Assembly: GCA_035690065.1 (NCBI GenBank)
Contig: DASSKW010000003.1
Location: 1 to 37,490 of the forward strand
Source: DASSKW01 sp035690065
Lineage (GTDB): Bacteria; Pseudomonadota; Gammaproteobacteria; Natronospirales; REEB76
Reading direction: 5' to 3'
Length of the DNA: 37,490 nucleotides
Positions 7,865 through 16,625 of the stretch are shown piece after piece (position 1 is the first letter of the stretch; each line of letters begins with the position of its first letter). A model generated the notes under the pieces. The model was not told the origin of the DNA and made no database searches. It worked only from the letters and a program-made list of their open reading frames with translations. A program made the position numbers and the translations under genes.

Positions 7865-8668
7865 ATGCCGAGCCCTATCCTCAATCTCGACCTCTCCGGC
7901 AAGCGCGCCCTGGTGGGCGGTGCGAGTCAGGGCATCGGCGCGGCGACCGCCCGGGCGCTGGCGGAGCTGGGCGCGAACGTGACCCTGGTCGCGCGTTCGG
8001 AAGCCAAACTCAAGACCGTGCTGGCGACACTCGCGACAAACCATCAGCAGCAACACGATTTCTTCTGCGCCGATTTCGACCAACCGGCAGCACTCGGCAG
8101 CGCACTCAAGGCCTGGCTCAAGCAGCACCCGCCGGTACACATCCTCATCAACAATTCCGGTGGCCCGCCAGGCGGGTCGGCACATGCCGCTGACCTGGAT
8201 GAATATCAGCATGCTTTCTCCCGCTTGCTGCTATCCGGCCAGACGCTGGTGCAGGCGCTGTGGCCGGGCATGAAGACTGCCGGTTACGGTCGCATCGTCA
8301 ACGTGATCTCCACCTCGGTGAAAGAACCCATCAAGGGGCTTGGTGTTTCCAACACCATCCGCTGGGCAGTGGCCGGTTGGGCCAAGACGCTCGCCGGTGA
8401 ACTCGGTCCGCACGGCATCACCGTCAACAATGTACTGCCCGGCTTCACCCGCACCGGTCGCATCGAAAGCTTGTTCAAGGCACGCGCCGAGAAAGAACAG
8501 CGCCCGATCGCGGAGATCGAAGCCGATGCCCGCGCGGTGATCCCGCTCGGCCGTATCGCTGAACCGGAAGAGATCGCCGCCGCCATCGCCTTCCTTGCCT
8601 CACCCGCTGCCGGTTACATCAACGGCATCAATTTGCCGGTGGATGGCGGGCGTATCCAGAGCCTCTAG
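7865..8668 (+). CDS. SDR-family protein lacking the canonical YxxxK catalytic pair
   Basis: A 267-residue Rossmann-fold SDR-like protein. The cofactor-binding GGASQGIG lies at residues 18-25 and the NNSG motif at 96-99. The region IVNVISTSVKEP aligns with the catalytic serine segment. Where classical SDRs have YxxxK, this protein has S162-N-T-I-R166 (GVSNTIRWAVAGWAKTL). A C-terminal PGFTRTGR and a terminal INLPVDGG are normal for FabG-like SDRs. Some FabG-like subgroups are known to lack the standard tetrad, so the protein may bind a nucleotide but use different chemistry. It lies 24 bases upstream of the aminomuconate semialdehyde dehydrogenase and probably belongs to the kyn operon. The reaction is unknown. 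Confidence 0.85.
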   Translation: MPSPILNLDLSGKRALVGGASQGIGAATARALAELGANVTLVARSEAKLKTVLATLATNHQQQHDFFCADFDQPAALGSALKAWLKQHPPVHILINNSGGPPGGSAHAADLDEYQHAFSRLLLSGQTLVQALWPGMKTAGYGRIVNVISTSVKEPIKGLGVSNTIRWAVAGWAKTLAGELGPHGITVNNVLPGFTRTGRIESLFKARAEKEQRPIAEIEADARAVIPLGRIAEPEEIAAAIAFLASPAAGYINGINLPVDGGRIQSL

Positions 8669-8692
8669 CCCGGATGATTCATGAGGGCTGAC

Positions 8693-10138
8693 ATGCTGAA
8701 ACTCGCGAACTACATAGACGGTCAACTGGTGCCTGCTGCCTCGGGTGGCTGGCTGGATGATTTCGAGCCTGCTACCGGCCAGGTCTATGCGCGGATTCCG
8801 GATTCGCACAAAACCGATGTCGATAGCGCGGTCGCAGCCGCGAAGCGTGCATTTCCGGCCTGGTCGACAACAGCGGCCGGGATCCGCAGTCAGTGGCTGC
8901 TGAAACTCGCCGATCTGATGGAACGCGATCTGGAAAAACTGGTGCGTGCGGAGAGTATCGATTCCGGCAAACCGGTGGCATTAGCGCGGCGCCTGGATAT
9001 CCCGCGTGCCGTGTCCAACTTGCGCTTCTTTGCCGCAGCGGCCACGCAATTCGCCAGCGAATCGCACGCCATGGAATCCGGCGCGATCAACTACACTTTG
9101 CGTTCACCACTCGGTGTGGTCGGTTGCATCTCGCCGTGGAACCTGCCGCTGTACCTGTTCACCTGGAAGATCGCACCGGCGCTCGCGGCCGGTAATTGCG
9201 TGGTTGCAAAACCGTCAGAGATCACGCCGATGACGGCTTACCTGTTCTCCGAATTGTGTGCCGAAGCCGGCTTGCCGGCCGGTGTATTTAACGTAGTACA
9301 CGGGCTCGGACCCAAGGCTGGCACCGTCCTGGTCGAACATCCAGACGTGAAAGCGATCTCGTTCACCGGCGGCACCAAAACCGGCGCCGACATCGCGAGT
9401 CGCGCCGCACCGAAATTCAAGAAACTGTCGCTGGAACTGGGCGGCAAGAATCCGACCATCGTGTTCGGGGATTGTGATTTCGACACAACTGTTGCCGAAA
9501 GTGTGCGTGCCGCATTTTCCAATCAGGGCGAGATCTGTCTGTGCGGTTCGCGCATCCTGATCGAACGCAGCCTCTATACGCGCTTTCGCGATGCTTTCGT
9601 CGCGCAGGTCAAGGCATTGCCGCAAGGCGATCCAGCGGAACAATCCACCGAACAGGGCGCGCTGGTCTCAGAGGCGCACCTGCAGAAAGTCCTCGGTTAC
9701 ATCGATCTGGCGCAGAAGGAAGGTGGAAAGATCCTGTGTGGCGGCAGACGCACACAGCTTGCAGGTCGTTGCAAGGATGGCTGGTTCATCGAACCCACCG
9801 TGATCGAGAACCTGCCGCCCGAGTGCCGCACCAACCAGGAAGAGATCTTCGGCCCGGTGGTCACGTTGATCCCGTTCGATGACGAAGAACAAGCCATCGA
9901 CTACGCCAACGGCACGGCTTACGGTCTGGCAGCTTCGCTCTGGAGCGCCGACGTATCCCGCTGCCACCGCATTGCGGCCCGGCTCGAAGCCGGTCTGATC
10001 TGGATCAACTGCTGGATGCTGCGCGATCTGCGCGTGCCGATGGGCGGCGTCAAGCAATCCGGCAACGGCCGCGAAGGCGGCTGGGAAGCTATGCGTTTCT
10101 TCACCGAACCCCGCAATGTGTGCATCAAATATGAATGA
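8693..10138 (+). CDS. 2-aminomuconate 6-semialdehyde dehydrogenase (ALDH family)
   Basis: An NAD-dependent aldehyde dehydrogenase of about 481 residues. It has VVGCISPWNLPLYLF, the general-base region KLSLELGGKNP, and the nucleophile region FSNQGEICLCGSRI. The C-terminal block PMGGVKQSGNGREGG is typical of the hydroxymuconic/aminomuconic semialdehyde dehydrogenase branch. The neighbours are all kynurenine-pathway genes, so the substrate is very likely 2-aminomuconate semialdehyde. I prefer the ATG at 8693 because GAGGG lies six bases upstream of it. An in-frame ATG at 8681 has a weaker ribosome site. The family is broad, so the assignment depends on context. Confidence 0.88.
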   Translation: MLKLANYIDGQLVPAASGGWLDDFEPATGQVYARIPDSHKTDVDSAVAAAKRAFPAWSTTAAGIRSQWLLKLADLMERDLEKLVRAESIDSGKPVALARRLDIPRAVSNLRFFAAAATQFASESHAMESGAINYTLRSPLGVVGCISPWNLPLYLFTWKIAPALAAGNCVVAKPSEITPMTAYLFSELCAEAGLPAGVFNVVHGLGPKAGTVLVEHPDVKAISFTGGTKTGADIASRAAPKFKKLSLELGGKNPTIVFGDCDFDTTVAESVRAAFSNQGEICLCGSRILIERSLYTRFRDAFVAQVKALPQGDPAEQSTEQGALVSEAHLQKVLGYIDLAQKEGGKILCGGRRTQLAGRCKDGWFIEPTVIENLPPECRTNQEEIFGPVVTLIPFDDEEQAIDYANGTAYGLAASLWSADVSRCHRIAARLEAGLIWINCWMLRDLRVPMGGVKQSGNGREGGWEAMRFFTEPRNVCIKYE

Positions 10139-10553
10139 TTCCGAAAAGATCGATTCCACGAAAGCACCCGAGCCAGTCGGCTTATACCCGCATGCGCGGC
10201 GCGTGGGCAACCTGTTGTTCCTGTCAGGCGTGGGACCACGCAAGCGCGGCTCCAAGGATATCCCAGGCGTAAAGCTGGATGCACAGGGCAACCTGGTGGC
10301 GCACGACATTGAAGCGCAGTGCCGCTCCGTGTTCGAGAACGTGCGCCTGATCCTGGAAGACGCCGGTTCGAGCTGGGACCGGCTGGTGGACGTGACGGTG
10401 TTTCTCACCGACATGAAAAATGACTTCGTAGCCTATAACCGCTTGTACGCAGAATATTTCCACGACAGCCAGCCCTGTCGAACCACGGTGGAAGTAACCG
10501 CATTGCCGACGCCGATCGCCATCGAACTCAAGTGCATCGCCACGATCGGTTGA
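10131..10553 (+). CDS. 2-aminomuconate deaminase (RidA/YjgF family)
   Basis: A RidA-fold protein of about 140 residues with GLYPHARRVGNLLFLSGVGP, VFENVRLILEDAGSSWDRLV, VTVFLTDMKNDF and the C-terminal RTTVEVTALPTPIAIELKC. The PHARRVG opening is characteristic of the 2-aminomuconate deaminase branch, which hydrolyses 2-aminomuconate to 4-oxalocrotonate and ammonia. The ATG at 10131 overlaps the dehydrogenase stop by eight bases. An ATG at 10116 is also in frame but lies deeper in the preceding gene. Position right after the dehydrogenase matches pathway order and supports the specific name over a generic imine deaminase. Confidence 0.85.
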   Translation: MNDSEKIDSTKAPEPVGLYPHARRVGNLLFLSGVGPRKRGSKDIPGVKLDAQGNLVAHDIEAQCRSVFENVRLILEDAGSSWDRLVDVTVFLTDMKNDFVAYNRLYAEYFHDSQPCRTTVEVTALPTPIAIELKCIATIG

Positions 10554-10571
10554 GATTCAGAGGAGGATGCC

Positions 10572-11096
10572 ATGAGCACAACGAGCGTACTCAATTTCCA
10601 GAGATGGATCGACGAGAACCGTCATCTGCTGAAACCGCCAGTCGGGAACAAGTGCGTCTATGACGGCGATTTCATCGTGATGGTGGTGGGTGGCCCCAAT
10701 GCGCGCAAGGATTACCACTACGATGAAGGACCGGAGTTCTTCTACCAACTCGAAGGCGAGATGCTGCTCAAGACCATGCAGGACGGCAAGCCGGTGGATC
10801 ATCCCATCCGGGCTGGCGAGATATTCCTGCTGCCGCCACGGGTCCCGCATTCGCCGCAACGCTTCGCCGATTCCGTCGGCCTCGTGATCGAACGCAAGCG
10901 CCTGCCACAGGAACAGGACGGCTTACTGTGGTTCTGTGAAAACTGTCATAACAAACTCTACGAAGAATACTTCACGCTACACAGCATCGAACAGGATTTC
11001 CCGCCGGTCTTCGACCGGTTCTTCGGTAACCTGGAACACCGCACTTGCAAAAAATGTAGCAGCGTGATGGAAGCACCCACAAAGAAAAACAACTGA
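10572..11096 (+). CDS. 3-hydroxyanthranilate 3,4-dioxygenase
   Basis: A 174-residue cupin that opens the ring of 3-hydroxyanthranilate to 2-amino-3-carboxymuconate semialdehyde. Cupin metal-site residues lie in DYHYDEGPEFFYQLEGEM and in PPRVPHSPQRF. The C-terminus has two CxxC pairs (CENCHNK and CKKCSS), the rubredoxin-like second iron site of bacterial enzymes of this type. A strong GAGGAGG precedes the ATG. The stop shares a base with the ATG of the next gene (TGATG). Length and both metal sites are intact. Confidence 0.95.
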   Translation: MSTTSVLNFQRWIDENRHLLKPPVGNKCVYDGDFIVMVVGGPNARKDYHYDEGPEFFYQLEGEMLLKTMQDGKPVDHPIRAGEIFLLPPRVPHSPQRFADSVGLVIERKRLPQEQDGLLWFCENCHNKLYEEYFTLHSIEQDFPPVFDRFFGNLEHRTCKKCSSVMEAPTKKNN

Positions 11097-12106
11097 TGCT
11101 CAAAATAGACATCCACACTCATATCCTGCCCAGGAACTGGCCGGACCTGAAAAAGAAATACGGTTACGGCGGCTTCATCCAGCTGGAGCACACCGGGCCT
11201 GGTTGTGCCTGCATGATGCAGGATGGCAAGAAATTTCGTGAGATCGAAGCCAATTGCTGGGATGCCGAGACCAGGATGCGTGAATCCGATGTGCATGGTG
11301 TCACCGTGCAGGTGCTCTCGACCGTACCCGTCATGTTCAGTTATTGGGCCAAGCCGGAACATGCATACGACCTGAGCCAATTGCTGAACGATCACATCGC
11401 CGGCGTCGTATCCGACCATCCGGGCCGTTTCATCGGCCTCGGCAGCCTGCCGATGCAATCGCCTGAGTTGGCTATCCGGGAACTGGAACGTTGCGTGAAG
11501 CAATTGAAACTACCTGGCATACAGATCGGCTCGCACATCAACGACTGGAATCTGGATGACCCGCATGTATTTGAAGTGCTCGAAGCAGCAGAAGCATTAG
11601 GCGCAGCGGTATTCGTGCATCCGTGGGACATGTTCGGCAAGGAGCGCATGCGGAAATACTGGACCCCCTGGCTGGTGGCGATGCCGGCCGAGACGTCGCT
11701 CGCCATCTGTTCGATGATATTCGGCGGTGTGCTGGAAAGATTGCCGAGATTGCGGGTCGCCTTCGCCCACGGCGGCGGTTCATTCCCCGCCACCATCGGG
11801 CGCATCGAGCACGGCTTCCAGGTGCGGCCTGATCTGTGTGCCATCGACAACGGCGTCAATCCCATGAGTTATCTTGGCAAGTTCTATGTCGATTCGCTGG
11901 TACACCATCCTGCCACCTTGCAATACATGATCGATCTCATGGGTGCAGATTGCATCGCACTCGGCAGTGATTACCCGTTCCCGCTCGGCGAACACAGCCC
12001 CGGTCAGCTCATCGAATCCATGCCGCTGGACAGGCGCATCAAGGAACGGCTGCTGCACGGGACCGCGCTGGAATGGCTGCAACTGGACAAGGCGCGCTTC
12101 CTGTGA
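11096..12106 (+). CDS. 2-amino-3-carboxymuconate-6-semialdehyde decarboxylase (ACMSD)
   Basis: A 336-residue amidohydrolase-fold, zinc-dependent decarboxylase. The metal-binding HxH is in KIDIHTHILP. Later conserved blocks are LGSLPMQSPELAIRELERC, VFVHPWDMFG, VAFAHGGGSFP and IALGSDYPFPLGEHSPG, the last carrying the family's Asp ligand. ACMSD steers the pathway away from quinolinate/NAD and towards 2-aminomuconate semialdehyde, so its presence marks the operon as catabolic. It overlaps its neighbours by one base upstream and four bases downstream. Confidence 0.96.
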   Translation: MLKIDIHTHILPRNWPDLKKKYGYGGFIQLEHTGPGCACMMQDGKKFREIEANCWDAETRMRESDVHGVTVQVLSTVPVMFSYWAKPEHAYDLSQLLNDHIAGVVSDHPGRFIGLGSLPMQSPELAIRELERCVKQLKLPGIQIGSHINDWNLDDPHVFEVLEAAEALGAAVFVHPWDMFGKERMRKYWTPWLVAMPAETSLAICSMIFGGVLERLPRLRVAFAHGGGSFPATIGRIEHGFQVRPDLCAIDNGVNPMSYLGKFYVDSLVHHPATLQYMIDLMGADCIALGSDYPFPLGEHSPGQLIESMPLDRRIKERLLHGTALEWLQLDKARFL

Positions 12107-12879
12107 ACACGCTGCATCTCGAACTGGGCACGCATCAGGTCAGTGTTGACCTGAACCACGGTATCTCACTGGCGATCCCGTTACAGTTCGACGGCCCACA
12201 ACCGAATTTCTTCGCTGCGCCCGTGGCCAGCGCCAGCCCACTGCAAGCCGGCGGTTTTACCGGTGACACCCATCAGGGTGGCAGTTGCAATGTCGGACAT
12301 TACCAGCTCGTCCCGCACTGCAACGGTACGCACACGGAATGCGTCGGACATATCGTCGATGATGCGGTCGCTGTCACCGAGCAACTGCAGCAGTCATTGT
12401 TTCCAGCTACGCTCGTGACCATCGCACCGCGGCATAACGTTATCGATGCCGCACTCATCAGGATGGGCCTGCAACATCATCCGTTTCCTGAGACACACAC
12501 CGCCTTCATCATTCGTACCTTGCCGAACAGCCGTGAAAAACTTGCGCACCGTTACGACCAGATCCCGCCGGCCTGCCTGACGGAGGACGCGATCACGGCG
12601 CTGGTGGAAGCAGGAGTGCAACATCTGCTGGTGGACCTGCCCTCGCTCGACCCGATGCACGACGAAGGCAAGCTGATGGCACACCGTGTCTTCTGGGGAT
12701 TGCCGGCCGGCAGCCGCCGCAAACAGGATGCCAGACGTCCGCGCAGCACCGTCACCGAGATGATCTACGTACCGGATCAGGTGAAAGACGGCTATTACCT
12801 GCTCGACCTGCAGATCCCCGCCTTCATGAGCGACGCCGCCCCCAGTCGGCCGATTATCTATCCAATGGAGTTGAGATGA
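12103..12879 (+). CDS. Cyclase-family hydrolase, probable N-formylkynurenine formamidase (arylformamidase)
   Basis: The protein belongs to the metal-dependent cyclase/KynB fold. The hallmark metal-binding segment is QLVPHCNGTHTECVGHI, comparable with the HxGTHxD motif. The C-terminal part has LLVDLPSLDP and HDEGKLMAHRVFWGLP. I choose the GTG at 12103, which overlaps the ACMSD stop as GTGA and gives about 258 residues. The frame also stays open from 12073 inside ACMSD. In this operon the expected role is to deformylate N-formylkynurenine to kynurenine. It is divergent from textbook KynB, so another ring-opening hydrolase role is possible. Confidence 0.78.
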   Translation: MNTLHLELGTHQVSVDLNHGISLAIPLQFDGPQPNFFAAPVASASPLQAGGFTGDTHQGGSCNVGHYQLVPHCNGTHTECVGHIVDDAVAVTEQLQQSLFPATLVTIAPRHNVIDAALIRMGLQHHPFPETHTAFIIRTLPNSREKLAHRYDQIPPACLTEDAITALVEAGVQHLLVDLPSLDPMHDEGKLMAHRVFWGLPAGSRRKQDARRPRSTVTEMIYVPDQVKDGYYLLDLQIPAFMSDAAPSRPIIYPMELR

Positions 12880-14147
12880 CATTCCGTACCGATGCTGCCT
12901 TTGCGACCGAACTCGATCGTGCCGATCCGCTGGCCGCGCAGCGCGAACTGTTCCACATACCGCGTCACGGCGATGAGGATGAGATCTATTTCTGTGGCAA
13001 CTCATTGGGTCTGCAACCGAAGACCACCGCGCGTTACATCCAGGAAGAACTTGAGGACTGGCAACGGCTGGCAGTGAAGGCGCATTTCGATGGCCGTCGA
13101 CCCTGGATGCCCTATCACGAATTCTTCACCGAGCGCACCGCACGACTGGTGGGAGCAAAACCCATCGAAGTCGTGAACATGAACTCACTGACGGTGAACC
13201 TGCATCTGATGATGATGAGTTTCTACCGGCCTGCCCGGGAACGCTACAAGATTGTCATCGAGCGCAGCGCCTTCCCATCCGACCGTTATGCCGTGATGTC
13301 ACAGTTACGCCTGCACGGTCTTGACCCGGAAGAAGCCCTGATCGAACTTTCCCCACGCAAAGATAGCGCCCTCATCTCCTCCGGGGAGATTGAGACACTG
13401 CTCGCGAGTGAAGGTGAACGCATCGCATTACTGTTACTGCCCGGTGTGCAGTATTACAGTGGCCAGGTCTTCGACATGGCGCGTCTGACCCGTGCTGGAC
13501 ACGCGCAGGGTTGCATGGTTGGCTTCGACCTGGCGCATGCGACAGGCAATCTGCCGTTGCAGTTGCACGATTGGGGCGTGGATTTCGCGGTCTGGTGCAA
13601 TTACAAATACATGAACAGCGGCCCCGGCGCAGTCGCCGGCTGTTTCGTCCATGAGCGCCACGCACATGATCTCGAGCGTCCGCGCCTGGCCGGCTGGTGG
13701 GGGCACGACAAGGCCTCGCGGTTCCGCATGGGTCCGGATTTCGTGCCGATACCCGGCGCCGAAGGTTGGCAGTTGAGCAACCCACCGATCCTCGGCCTGG
13801 CGCCACTGCTGGCGTCGCTGGAGATCTTCGACGACATCGGCATGCCCGCGCTACGGGAGAAATCGCTGCAACTCACCGGCTATCTGGAATTTCTGCTGCA
13901 CGAACGCCTGCACGACCGGATCGAGATCATCACGCCTGCGAATCCGGCAGAGCGCGGCTGTCAATTGTCCCTGCGCGTACGAGCTGATCGCAATCGCGCA
14001 CGTGCCATCTACGAGACGCTGGAACAGCGTGGTGTGACTTGCGACTGGCGCGAACCGGACGTGATCCGTCTGGCCCCGGTACCGCTCTACAACCGTTATG
14101 CCGATGTCTACAATTTCGTCGAGATACTGTCCGGATTAATCGGTTAA
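12876..14147 (+). CDS. kynU: Kynureninase
   Basis: A PLP-dependent fold-type I enzyme of 423 residues that cleaves 3-hydroxykynurenine (or kynurenine) to 3-hydroxyanthranilate (or anthranilate) plus alanine. Clear blocks are IYFCGNSLGLQPKTT, the cofactor Asp in VGFDLAHATGNLPLQLHDW, and the Schiff-base lysine in VWCNYKYMNSGPGAVAGCF. The later RLAGWWGHDKASRF and a C-terminal DWREPDVIRLAPVPLYN are also typical. It overlaps the preceding stop as ATGA and is followed six bases later by the monooxygenase. Confidence 0.97.
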   Translation: MTFRTDAAFATELDRADPLAAQRELFHIPRHGDEDEIYFCGNSLGLQPKTTARYIQEELEDWQRLAVKAHFDGRRPWMPYHEFFTERTARLVGAKPIEVVNMNSLTVNLHLMMMSFYRPARERYKIVIERSAFPSDRYAVMSQLRLHGLDPEEALIELSPRKDSALISSGEIETLLASEGERIALLLLPGVQYYSGQVFDMARLTRAGHAQGCMVGFDLAHATGNLPLQLHDWGVDFAVWCNYKYMNSGPGAVAGCFVHERHAHDLERPRLAGWWGHDKASRFRMGPDFVPIPGAEGWQLSNPPILGLAPLLASLEIFDDIGMPALREKSLQLTGYLEFLLHERLHDRIEIITPANPAERGCQLSLRVRADRNRARAIYETLEQRGVTCDWREPDVIRLAPVPLYNRYADVYNFVEILSGLIG

Positions 14148-14153
14148 GACACC

Positions 14154-15515
14154 ATGAACAAGAAGAACCTCAGCGTCATTGGGGCTGGATTGGCTGGCAG
14201 CCTGCTGGCGATCCTGTTGGCACAACATGGCTTCGATGTGACGCTCTATGAACGCCGTGCGGACATGCGCCGACACGACGTCCCGGCCGGGCGCTCCATC
14301 AATCTGGCGCTCGCCCAGCGTGGAATCCGGCCGTTGCGCAAAGTCGGCCTCTACGGGCAGGTCGGCAAACTGCTGATCCCGATGCGGGGCCGCATGCTGC
14401 ATGATGTAGATGGCGCACTCACGCATACGCCCTATGGTCACATGCCGGACGAAGTCATCTATTCGATCTCCCGGCCTGGCCTCAACATGCTGCTGATGGA
14501 TGCCGCCGAGGCTGCAGGAGTCAGGATTCGTTTCGGCCAACGCTGCGACGATATGGACTTCGCTCGCCGCTGTGCCCTGTTCACCGACGAGGCTACCGGT
14601 CGTCAATATGAAGTGACCGATGCACCCTTCTTCGCTACCGATGGTGGCGGCAGTGCGGTACGTCAGGCCATGTGCCTGCGTCTCGGTGTGCAATGCATCG
14701 AGGACATCCTGCCGCACGGCTACAAGGAACTCAGTATCCCGGCTGCAATCGATGGCCGACATCGGATGGAACGTGAAGCGCTACACATCTGGCCACGCGG
14801 CCGGCACATGCTGATCGCCCTGCCGAACCTTGATGGCAGCTTTACTGTCACGCTATTTTTGGCGAACCAGGGCGAACCCAGTTTCGCATCGCTGCAACAG
14901 CCAGATGCCTTGATAGCCTTTTTCACCGAGAACTTTCCCGATGCTCTCGGACTGATCCCGGATATCCAGGCCGGGTTCTACCAGCACCCTACCGGCATGA
15001 TGGGCACCATCCGTTGCCCATCATGGCATGCCGGTGGTGATGTATTACTGCTGGGCGATGCAGCACATGCCATCGTGCCGTTCCACGGACAGGGCATGAA
15101 TTGCGCGTTCGAGGATTGCCTGATCCTGGATCAATGTCTGGAACGCCATGGCGATGACTGGGAAACCGTATTTGCCGAATTCGAACAGCTGCGTCAACCG
15201 GATACGGTCGCGATCGCCGAGATGGCACTTGAGAATTATATCGAGATGCGCGATGTCGTGCGTAATCCGAAATTCCACTTGCAGAAGAAGCTCGGGTTCC
15301 TGCTGGAAGAGCGCCATCCCGGCGTATTCGTACCACGCTATTCGATGGTCATGTTTCACCACCTGCCCTATGCCGAAGCACAACGGCGTGGCGCGGTACA
15401 ACAACGCATACTCGACGAGTTGACCGCCACGGCTGACCGGCTCGAAGACGTCGATCTCGCTCGCGCCGACATGCTGGTGCAACAATCCCTGCAGCAGATA
15501 ACGAGTGAATCTTGA
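14154..15515 (+). CDS. kmo: Kynurenine 3-monooxygenase (FAD-dependent)
   Basis: A 453-residue class A flavoprotein hydroxylase that converts kynurenine to 3-hydroxykynurenine using NADPH and oxygen. The N-terminal dinucleotide motif is VIGAGLAGSLLAILLAQHG, followed by YERRADMR. The second FAD motif is LLLGDAAHAIVPFHGQGMN. The typical RSINLALAQRGIRPLRKVGL region is present. Length and motifs are complete. Its TGA overlaps a TTG start of the next gene, indicating tight coupling to the sulfotransferase-like product. Confidence 0.96.
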   Translation: MNKKNLSVIGAGLAGSLLAILLAQHGFDVTLYERRADMRRHDVPAGRSINLALAQRGIRPLRKVGLYGQVGKLLIPMRGRMLHDVDGALTHTPYGHMPDEVIYSISRPGLNMLLMDAAEAAGVRIRFGQRCDDMDFARRCALFTDEATGRQYEVTDAPFFATDGGGSAVRQAMCLRLGVQCIEDILPHGYKELSIPAAIDGRHRMEREALHIWPRGRHMLIALPNLDGSFTVTLFLANQGEPSFASLQQPDALIAFFTENFPDALGLIPDIQAGFYQHPTGMMGTIRCPSWHAGGDVLLLGDAAHAIVPFHGQGMNCAFEDCLILDQCLERHGDDWETVFAEFEQLRQPDTVAIAEMALENYIEMRDVVRNPKFHLQKKLGFLLEERHPGVFVPRYSMVMFHHLPYAEAQRRGAVQQRILDELTATADRLEDVDLARADMLVQQSLQQITSES

Positions 15516-16567
15516 ATAGCCACCCGTTGCTTGCAGGTCTGCGACAAAATCCGGATTACTTCCTGCAGAACCTGGATCTCGTGAATCGTCGTGGCCTGGT
15601 GGTACATATCGACCAGAAGATCTATCGCCAGGCCGCTTTCCTCGATGAACGCATGTTCACATCGGACATCCAGGGTGCCTGGTTCCCGCTCGATACCCTG
15701 CTGCAGGCCACGGTCGGATTACCGACACGTGCCACACAATACCTGTTCCACATCGGTCATTGCGGTTCCACTTTGCTGTCGCGTCTGCTGGCCGAATTGC
15801 CGGGTTGTTTTGCCTTGCGTGAACCCCTAGCGTTCCTGGCGCTGGCCATGACACAGCGTGAGCTGGGACTCCCAAACTCCCGTCTCGATGCAGGAAGCTG
15901 GCAAGACTTGTTCAAGATGGTGAGCGATCTGCAAGCCCGTTGCTATACCGATAGCGATACCGCACTGATAAAGAGCACCAGCGTGGCCGGTAATCTGTTG
16001 CAGCCGGTGTTGGCAACGCAGCCCGATGCCCGGGCGATCCTGCTGTACATGCACCTCGAACCCTGGCTCGCGACCATGTTGCGGGCTCCCGGTACCCGGG
16101 AAAGCGTGCGCAGCTTCGCGGGCGCCTGGCTGACCGATTTCAGACAGTTGACCGGCGATATGAGTGTTGAGCTCCATGCACTGGATGACGTCCGTCAGGC
16201 GGTTATCGGATGGGCGGCCATGCTGCTCAATTTCACCCGGGCAGCGACACACGATCCTGCCCGTACCCATTGGCTGAACTTCGATGAATTCCTCACCGCT
16301 CCGGTATCACATTGCAAGGCAGTGGCAGATTTCCTGGGATTGCCGGCCAGCGACGCGAAGATCGAAGCGCTGCTGGCTGGTCCCATCATGGGGCATTATG
16401 CAAAAGACCCGAGTCAGAGCTTTGACACTAATGTGCGTACCCGGGAACTGTCAGAAGCGCGGCAGCGTTTCGAGACCGAGATCGGTACCGGCCTGCAGTG
16501 GTTCGAGGAACTGACACAGCGGATACCTGCACTCTCGGAGCTTGGGCCTGGGGCATCGCGCTCCTGA
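15512..16567 (+). CDS. Sulfotransferase-like P-loop protein
   Basis: A 351-residue protein with a likely PAPS-binding loop near residues 79-93 (FHIGHCGSTLLSRLL), comparable with the 5'-phosphosulfate loop of sulfotransferases. Later sequence looks like the same fold: RAILLYMHLEPWLATML in the 3'-phosphate position and WLNFDEFLTAPVSHCKAVADF, then FLGLP. The start is TTG at 15512, inside the stop of the monooxygenase gene (TTGA), so translation is probably coupled. It is last in the kynurenine operon. A substrate cannot be told from sequence; a phenolic kynurenine metabolite or an unrelated acceptor is possible. It could also be a P-loop protein without sulfotransferase activity. Confidence 0.75.
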   Translation: MNSHPLLAGLRQNPDYFLQNLDLVNRRGLVVHIDQKIYRQAAFLDERMFTSDIQGAWFPLDTLLQATVGLPTRATQYLFHIGHCGSTLLSRLLAELPGCFALREPLAFLALAMTQRELGLPNSRLDAGSWQDLFKMVSDLQARCYTDSDTALIKSTSVAGNLLQPVLATQPDARAILLYMHLEPWLATMLRAPGTRESVRSFAGAWLTDFRQLTGDMSVELHALDDVRQAVIGWAAMLLNFTRAATHDPARTHWLNFDEFLTAPVSHCKAVADFLGLPASDAKIEALLAGPIMGHYAKDPSQSFDTNVRTRELSEARQRFETEIGTGLQWFEELTQRIPALSELGPGASRS

Positions 16568-16625
16568 GTGACTTGTGCTCGCCGATGTATATACTACGGA
16601 TTACATTTCCTGAGGAGGGGAATCC

